This document shows positions 57,055 to 64,000 of a stretch of DNA of 64,000 nucleotides, piece by piece. The stretch spans positions 1 to 64,000 of the forward strand of contig JAHBMJ010004668.1 of assembly GCA_018398765.1 (NCBI GenBank), written 5' to 3'. The notes under the pieces were generated by a model. That model saw only the letters and a program-made list of their open reading frames with translations, searched no databases and was not told the DNA's origin. The first letter of the stretch is position 1. Each line of letters begins with the position of its first letter. The position numbers and the translations under genes are program-made. This stretch comes from Chromera velia. Taxonomy: Eukaryota; Sar; Chromeraceae.

Positions 57055-60000
57055 ATGAAAAATAAAAAGACCGACGATGCCGTGGGCCGAAGAACGTCCG
57101 AGTCTGGCAGTTCCTTCTCTTCTCCCAGTGGGAGTGAGTCCGATCTCGATGAGGGTGAGAGAGAGTCGCCTGTGGAGGACCAAGGGAACCTGCAACAGAA
57201 GCAGTCGCAAGCTCGAGGAAGTCTGGTGGATCGGGCGATGGCATTCGTGTCCTCTCTGCGGAAGTCTGTGGTGACATCAGTAGAAGGAGAACAGAAGACA
57301 GGCACAGGGTTCAGGAAGGTGACTGGTCTTGGTTCTTCTTCTTCCTCCTCTTCAGACGAAGGGGGGGACTCTGATTCGGATTCTGACGGGGATGGACTCA
57401 GTGAGAAGGCAGAGAAAGAGGGGAGGGGGGAACCTTCGCAGCTGCCCTTGATTGATTTGGGTGTAGAGGAAGAGATGGGAAGAGGGGGGGGCACAGAGAA
57501 TACAAGGCAAAAGGACAGAGCCCCCCCCCTCAGCCACCCGAAAGGAAACTCAACAGGCGGGTTCACCAGTCTCTCTGAAGCCTTCGTCTTGGCCTCTCAG
57601 AGAAGCCTGCAGATGGAAGCGCTGGAAGAGAGGGCGACAGCCACGGATCACTTCAAAGGTGCGGGCCATTCATGTTTTTGCACTGACTGAATGTGGCACG
57701 CAGTCCGGAAGTTGAAAGAGATCCGAAAGTGATTGCAGCTGCATGCATGCGTGCGCAAACCCACATGCCTGTCCATTTACGTGTACATGTCTGCTTCCTT
57801 TCTCCTGATTTTTTCAAATCTTTTTTCTCAGTCATGGATTCATTCCGGAATTACCTCACTCATTTGTTCTGCTGTTCCATTTCTCATCAAATGAGTGCAG
57901 CCGAACAAGAAGCAGCCGAAGAGAAAGCGATGAATGCACGAAGGAGGAAGAAGAAGAGGAGAGCAGTCTGGACAGGCGTTGGAGGTGAGTGAGTCGGCCT
58001 GCTTCCCTTTTTGGACCAACGCTTTTTCTGGCTAAAATTTGTTTGATCAGCAAAAGCATGGAAAGAGACCCGAAAGGGGGTGAGAGAGGAGGCAGAGAGG
58101 GGAGAAGAGTACACCGAGGACTGCCACCAGGAAGACCTTTTCAAAGTGCGACTGATTGTATCGGATGCAACATTCTTTCTATTTTTTTCCATTCTTCTCG
58201 CTATGAACGATGTTTTCCTCTCTCTCTCACACACACGCACACTCCCTTTCCGCCCCCCTCTCTCTCTCTCTTTTGGGAAGTCCACGTTTTGCCCTGAGGT
58301 CATGCAGTCTATTTGTTCCTTTGGATTTCTTCTCTCTCGATCTTTGCTGAAGTGTTCCCTTCCCTTTGCATCTGCCTCCTTTCAGTCGCGCTTTTTGTGG
58401 TCTTCACCCTCGTTGTGGTTCTGGTATTGGCTCTCCTGCTTCGTGCCGCCGGAAAGTCGGAGGACGGAGACGAAGACGAGACGGCGACAGGAAGAGACCA
58501 GAAGACTAACAGCACAGGAAGCCTGGAGGCTACACGCACGAAGAGATTCTCAGGTACGCACTCTGTCCTCGTGCAGCTGCTCTCTGTCTTCCCATATTTC
58601 TTTGTCCCTGCTGTTCTTTTGGATCGATGGACCACGCAAATGTCTTCCCGTGGTTGTTTCCCTCACCCCCCCTCTCTGTCTGCCGTGCTGTGCACGTTGT
58701 CTGACCACACACACATGCAGATGCATTCGACTTCCGAGCCATCCTCCAGGGGAACTCTGCCATGGGCCCGGGTCTGAAGGCCGTGGCCATCGAGGCAGAC
58801 GCAGAGGGAAGGGAGGATCTGGGTTCGGCAGCAGTCGCGGTGTGGGTGCACCCCGGACTGTTGGCGGACCCCGGGAAGGCTGTCCCTGGAGGGGTGGGAC
58901 TGCAATCCTCAGGGGAGGGCAGACGGCGTCTTCTGTCGACTGGAATGGCTGTAGGGGGGGATGCGGGGCGTGCGTGCATTCTGTCGTTTGTGTGCTCAGG
59001 ACTGAGTTCGGAAGAGTTGGTTGAAAGGAGGAAGGGGAAGACGGACAGTCAGATGGCGTTTGAGTATGGGTGGGGAGGCACACGGCTGGGTGGGTCTCTG
59101 TATGGAGGTGGGGGCAGGGGAACGGCTTGGAGCGAGCAGGGAATTGTCGATCTCGCACTTCCTGCCGACTTCGAGAGCGACAGTCTGATGGACATTGAGG
59201 AAGATGAGGCTTTCTCGGGGGCCTCGTTGGCTGTCTTTTTTGCCCCTTACCCTCGTCTGGTTGTGGAATTGGAAGGGGGGGAAGTGCGAGTGGAGACTGT
59301 GGTGAAGAGGAAAGAGAAGGCAGAGACAGATGGAGCGGCAGAAGGAGACGAGAGCCTCTGGTGGTCCCATGTGACAGTCAACATTGAGAGACCTCCAGGA
59401 GATTCTATGAATGGTGAAGAGATGGCAGAGTTGTCCATTTTTGTTGACGGAATCAAAGCGAATTGGACGAAATTTGGACAGAGAGAAGTGGTCAGCATTT
59501 GAGAAGGAAGAGAGACAGCAGTTTTCTCTGTTCGCTTTCACACTCCATTTTGTCGTTGTCAAAGTCCGCATATGCATTGTTTGCTTCAGTGTGTACTCAG
59601 TTCTTTGCGATTGGTTCAGTGTGTTGTTGAGTCAGGAGTCCGACTGAGAAGGTGAAAACCGGTCGAGTCTCCTTGCAGACGCATCGACAATGAGGACCTT
59701 GGGGGTAGCGAGGCATTCCTTTTTTTTTTTTCGCTTTCTCTCGCAAAGGTGTGAGTCATTCGATTAGAACTTGCATTGCCAACTTTTTTCTTGGGGTGGT
59801 AACTCTTCTTCATTGTTGATTGCTGTCTGTCTGTCTGTCTGTCTTCCACTGAGAGAGCGCGCCAAAAGAAGAAAGAAAGAAACAGAACAGAAGAGAATGA
59901 AGAAGGAGAAAAAGGGAAAGAAAAGACGATATAGTCTGTCTGTCTGTCTGTCTGCAGGCCCCTCTTTGTTCTCACAGCATTTTGGCATTGGGTTCGATGG

Positions 60001-63000
60001 CGGGGGTCCCGAAGAAGAGTGCTCCCCCTGGGTCACAGATGCCTAGTCCCTCGGAGCCTCTCTCTGTGAGCATCGACAGCAGGTCTCCTTTCTTCGGACA
60101 GACCGCAAAGCTGCAGGTTTTCTCACATCCTCTCTCGCCGGGAGAGGTGCGGGGTATTGCCGACGCTGCATGCACTGGGAGTGAGAGTACAAACGCAGAT
60201 ACCGTCATGCCGGGAGAGGTGCCGGGTTTTCTCGGGGGCCTCGGCACGTCCGGCAGTGTTTCTGAGGGGCAGAGTGGCAGGGCTCTGTATGGAGACGTCA
60301 TCGATCTCGAGAGGCAGGCAGAGGAGAGAGCATCCAGGGAGGCACAGACGGGCGTGCGTCAGAACGGACTATACGATTTTGTCGGGCCCGTGACAGTAAC
60401 AAAGTTACCGGACGTTTCGAAATGCCTCGGGAGTCAGTGCAATACTTGTATCAAGTGTTTCACTTTTCTTTCTCTGAGTTTGAAACTCTCATTGCTGGTT
60501 CCCTCAAGTCAAGGTACCCTTTTGGACCTTCGGGTGGTCTTTGTTCTTTGCTGGCATCACCTTGAGTGAGGTTGACGTGGATGATCTCAATAACCTTGAT
60601 GTGTTTCTTCGCGTACTCGCAGGGCGGGAACGCGCAGAGCGTCTCAGCGCATGCGGAGTGATCGAGTGGGGAGAGTGGTCAGCATGTCCCTCCTCTGCCT
60701 GCGTTGCTGGAGGTGTGAGTGTGCGCACAGGCACGCAGAGGGGGTCAGTCTCCGAGGAATGTCCGCTGGCTGTGAGTGGGAAAGATGCAGGAATGGGGAG
60801 TGGGAATGCTGTTGCGGTGCACGACGGAGCTGAGGTGACGGAGGAACGAATCTGCTTCCCCTCTGCAGAGGTCTGCGGTCGGGTCGGAGGAAGTGGGGCT
60901 CTTCTGAAGGGTGAGTGTGAGTAGAACAGCTAAACCGTGCAACTGCATTCTCAATTATTCCTGCATGCGGACTTTCTGTGAGTGTACATCCTACTATTTT
61001 CTTGCTTGGTTGCCTGTCTTGTCAGTCTTGTGCTGGCGTCACGGTGCTAAAAACGAGGCACCAGTCCCTGAGAGATGCTGTGTGGGCTGCTTGCTTGCCG
61101 AAAGTCGAGGCAATCATGAGATTGAGAAACTGGACATTCGCTCTACCCTCAATTTGAATTTGTGCAGAGTTTGGAGTGTCGGCCTGGAGCGACTGGACTG
61201 CCTGCTCAGACAGGGGGTTCAGATTCAGACAAAGAGAAATCCTGGTGGGTGGAAGTTATTCGTTTTCCTTGTCTTCCTTCTCTTTCCTTGTCCCACCCTT
61301 CGTCTCCTGTCACTTTCTTTCCCTCCATTTCTCTCCTTGTTTTTGTTCGGACCCCGAGTCTTTTCTTTCTTCAGGCGCTTGATTCACTCGCTGCCGACTT
61401 AAGATGGAACAGATGCAGCTAGTCAACAAAGCTGCACATGTTCAAATGTGTCAAACGGTCAGGCCTTTTTTGAGCTTTTGCAGGCCCACCCAGCACGACG
61501 CGCACGACTTCCTGCGCTGTCTGAGAGGGCTCCTTGTGCAATTGGGCTTGCTCAAGGTCGGTTTGAATGCACAAATGGACGTCCGTGCAATGCACAAGAG
61601 AGTCTCTGCGTGTGTGTCTCTTCGGTTGGGATCTAGATCTCTCGTTGTACTCGGGTGCTTTTGATGCTTAGGAAAACAGACAGAGGGTTTGCTCAGTTCC
61701 TTGCCAGAAAGACGAAAAAGACTTCCCTTGCCCTGATTGCCAATGGCGTCCTCTCGTTCCCTTTTCATTCTTGTGTTTGATTTGGTTCATTTCTGGCCTT
61801 CTCTTGGCTTCTGCCTTTTCTATCGAGCTTGAGTTGATGAAATGCTTTCTGGCGGACTTTCACAAAACCTTTTTTTCAACTATGTTAGCGTTGAATTGAG
61901 TTTTCTGGGCAAATGTGTCGAAGAGCTTACTTAATATTTCACTCCTCATTTCTTTCTGACGAAAGAGGACACGTGATTCTGCTGCTTTCCCCTCCCGTGT
62001 GCAGCCTCCAATTCCAATTCCACATCTGCAACACCAACTTTGAACCTTGTTTCTCTCAAAGCCCCTGAGGATATTCCGAATGTGCCCCTCCTCAGCCACA
62101 CCGTGCGAGCACGAGGAAAAGCGACCGGGTTCACCTTCTCTGCCTGGATACGTGAGGCTTCCGTATCCTGGGCAGACCCTGGAGCAACCACCCTGGAGCC
62201 CTACCTCCTGGCTGTCTATTCGGGAAGTCTGGGGGGAAAGTCTGGGAAACAAGCCGAGGGGGTGTGGATTCATGACGACACACAGCCTTCATTTGCGGTA
62301 GCCTTCTCACCCTTTCCAGATCTCCTTGTTTCCATTCTCGGCAGAGAGACCGTCATGCGGGGAGCTGGGAGCTCCTGTGTTGGAGGCGGTTGGAGTTCCG
62401 TTGTGCTCAAGGTGGAGAGGCTCGGAGGAGGTCCTCTGATGTCCTCAGAGACTCTGCAGGTGGAGGCACGAGTGAACAATCAGACCTTCAGCATGACTGT
62501 CCCTCCAGTTCTGGAAGACATCAATGCGGTATGTTGTCATGGAGGGGAGAAGTGTGGTGATGTCCGTTTTGTCAGTGTATGGAAATGCATTCAAAAATCG
62601 AACGTGCTTAATTAACCTGTCACTGTCTCTCGTTTGTCGTCGTGCTGCTGATTCTCTGGCATTATTGCGGTGTGCAGACACATCTACCTCCTGCTGCCGG
62701 AGAGTGAGAAAGAGCGCCTTTGTTTACCATCCATTTTTCAATCCGTGTGTTCACTCTGTTCTCTCATCCCCTCCTGCAGGCCCCTCCTCCGCCCTCCCGG
62801 TCAAGTCACGTTGTCCTCTTCCAAAGGGCCGTATCCAGCAAGGCGCCCTCGTTCGACGACAGGCAGACCTTCAGGGGTGAGGCCGCGGGTGTCCGTCTGT
62901 TCTCGAGAGCCGTGACGATGGGGGAGGCAGAGGCTCTCGGACGCTGCCCTTTGTCCCTCTCGAGAGAAGAGAAGAAAAGGATGCCAAGGGGGGATCTGCT

Positions 63001-64000
63001 CGACTTGAGCAGAATGGAATTTCTGGCAGATATGAGGGAGGACGCAAGGGGCGCGCTCTTGTCTTGTCGTCACACCCAGTCCAAAGAGAGTGCCCCTCTC
63101 CTTGGCGTGTCCCCCTGCTTCCTCGGTCTGTGGTCCGAGTGGGCCGCTTGCACCGTCTCCTGTGGGGGGGGACTCAAAAGGAGAATTCGGACAGTGGAGG
63201 TGAGGAGAGTACAAAGAGATGTGAAGACTTTTTCTTCTCTCACTTGAATCACTTTGAATGGGACTCATTCTATTCCCACAAAAATTTTCATATTGAGGAC
63301 TCAAAATGTGTCAGAAAAAAAGAAAATGCACACAAGAGACTGTAAGATTGCCTTTCTGCCTGCATCACAACGCCCTGACGCATTCGAGCTTCTGACCTGT
63401 TGTGTATTGATGAATCTTGCAGGGACCCCCTCTTCTCACAGAATCATAAAATAAAGACTCATCTGTGTGTTTGCAGCGTCTGCCAGAATGTCCTTTCGAC
63501 ACCGACGTCCAACACTGCAACCAGCAGAGGTGTGAGGAACACAAAGGAACTCTGGGGACGAACGATGAAGGTTAGTAGGACGACACGGTGAAACGAGACG
63601 TATCGTTTTGTGTTATAATAAGTGACTCGTTTGAGCACTGAAGTGTGAGAGGTACTTGTGCAAAAAATGACAGGACGAGAAAATGGAGCTTGAGTCTTTT
63701 GCGTGTTCCGTGATACAAAGCGCTAGAATGACGCCAGCTGGGATGGAGAGGAGAAAGAAAAAGAAGAACTGAGATTTCTGGTGCAATCTCGGGCAGTCAG
63801 CTGTCCTGTGACTCCTTTGCACACCTGTCTGGTCGTTCTGCCACCCTGCAACTGTCCTTCAGCCTCATGCTGCTTCATACCTCTCTCTGCATTTTTCTCT
63901 GCAGTTCCTCCCCGGCCCCGGGACTATCCGTTGCAGAGGCTGAGAGCCTTCAAACACGACTGCGAGGATATCTGGGGAGGGACTTTCGCACCCCCTTCGG
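57055..64000 (+). CDS. Single-pass membrane protein with LamG and thrombospondin type 1 modules (3' end outside window)
   Basis: Probable cell-surface adhesion or matrix protein. Exons: 57055-57658, 57832-57984, 58386-58553, 58721-59490, 59958-60432, 60509-60910, 61168-61244, 61484-61556, 62005-62528, 62780-63199, 63477-63570, 63905 to beyond 64000. All phases agree; at least 1285 residues. Order: an acidic, Ser-rich N-terminal tail (1-240); a basic cluster RRRKKKRR; one hydrophobic helix, VALFVVFTLVVVLVLALLL (about 253-272); LamG 1; two TSP1-like units (EWGEWSAC, AWSDWTAC); LamG 2; a canonical TSP1 (LWSEWAACTVSCGGG). There is no N-terminal signal peptide, and the basic cluster before the helix argues for an N-in, type II topology. 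WxxW motifs suit C-mannosylation, and CTVSCGGG fits the O-fucosylation consensus CxxS/TCxxG; both would be extracellular. The exon 4 end could instead be 59487, also in frame. Skipping a false exon at 58051-58145 is required by phase. Confidence 0.85.
57941..58442 (+). other. Basic cluster and transmembrane helix of the LamG/TSP1 protein
   Basis: The RRRKKKRR cluster is at the end of exon 2 and the hydrophobic helix begins exon 3. They become adjacent only after splicing 57984 to 58386 (G plus TC gives Val). That splice makes a textbook stop-transfer or signal-anchor segment. Confidence 0.8.
58721..60432 (+). other. LamG-like domain 1 (exons 4-5)
   Basis: A jelly-roll pattern is suggested by AAVAVWVHPGLL, the late strands ELSIFVDGIKANW, and the family ending FFGQTAKLQVFSHPLSPGEV, which is the usual LamG close (small-module L-x-V-x-x-x-x-L-S-x-x-E-V). 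The domain is interrupted by an intron at 59491-59957. Confidence 0.7.
60640..61556 (+). other. Two TSP1-like units (exons 6-8)
   Basis: The first has EWGEWSAC and a following GG...R.G.QRG pattern. The second begins AWSDWTACSDRGFRFRQRE but lacks the second cysteine at the usual place. The second unit is split across two very short exons (77 and 73 nt). Confidence 0.65.
62005..63199 (+). other. LamG-like domain 2 and start of the canonical TSP1 (exons 9-10)
   Basis: GFTFSAWIRE, WSSVVLKVERL and the closing GVRLFSRAVTMGEAEAL mark a second LamG domain. After a Lys/Arg-rich spacer, exon 10 ends with LWSEWAACTVSCGGGLKRR. Its remaining cysteines (LPECPF, HCNQQRCEEH) come in exon 11 (63477-63570). 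Confidence 0.75.

Noticed and set aside
58051-58145. Exon-like segment (AKAWKETRKGV...) in the LamG/TSP1 gene
   Set aside because: It has plausible splice sites, but including it destroys the phase into the transmembrane exon. Splicing 57984 to 58386 keeps the frame.

Overview
The window is nuclear DNA from a photosynthetic or recently photosynthetic alveolate. The best guess is a chromerid alga, most likely Chromera velia. The basis is the combination of an alveolin (the alveolate pellicle protein), a calcium-dependent protein kinase with EF-hands, a thrombospondin-type-1 membrane protein of apicomplexan flavour, a flagellar dynein, very intron-rich genes, and short-period repeats in introns and spacers. 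The species name is inference; the clade is well supported by gene content.

Layout. (1) 1-2619: AT-rich spacer with a large CA repeat. (2) 2620-27226, minus strand: a complete axonemal dynein heavy chain. I could assemble 44 exons whose phases all agree, giving 4246 residues. (3) 27227-28325: shared upstream region of a head-to-head pair. (4) 28326-31702, plus: a three-exon calcium-dependent protein kinase. (5) 31703-37450: gene-poor DNA, including copy A (33766-36120) of a segmental duplication. (6) 37451-42607, plus: a leucine-rich-repeat gene that starts as a normal spliced gene but is broken in its large last exon. (7) 42846-44646: copy B of the duplication, so the LRR gene lies between direct repeats of about 2 kb. 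(8) 44650-51159: AT-rich repeat land with a retroelement fossil, a chromodomain-like fragment, a TPR-like pseudogene and two pairs of short dispersed repeats. (9) 51160-56345, minus: a nine-exon alveolin. (10) 56346-57054: shared upstream region of a second head-to-head pair. (11) 57055 to the window end, plus: a single-pass membrane protein with an acidic N-terminal tail followed by LamG and TSP1 modules, cut off by the window edge.

How the genes fit together. Dynein (flagellar beating), the Ca2+-dependent kinase (signalling), alveolin (cortical skeleton under the alveoli) and the TSP1/LamG protein (cell surface adhesion or matrix) are all parts expected of a motile, flagellated alveolate stage with a pellicle. 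They sit as two divergent pairs that could share promoters. No metabolic operon-like logic is expected or seen.

Most notable: a probable type II TSP1/LamG surface protein head-to-head with an alveolin; 5' splice sites in which C at position +3 is the commonest base in the dynein gene; and tetranucleotide arrays that grow directly out of splice donors. No rRNA, tRNA or CRISPR features were recognised. Exon limits come from reading frame, phase and family conservation, not from transcripts.
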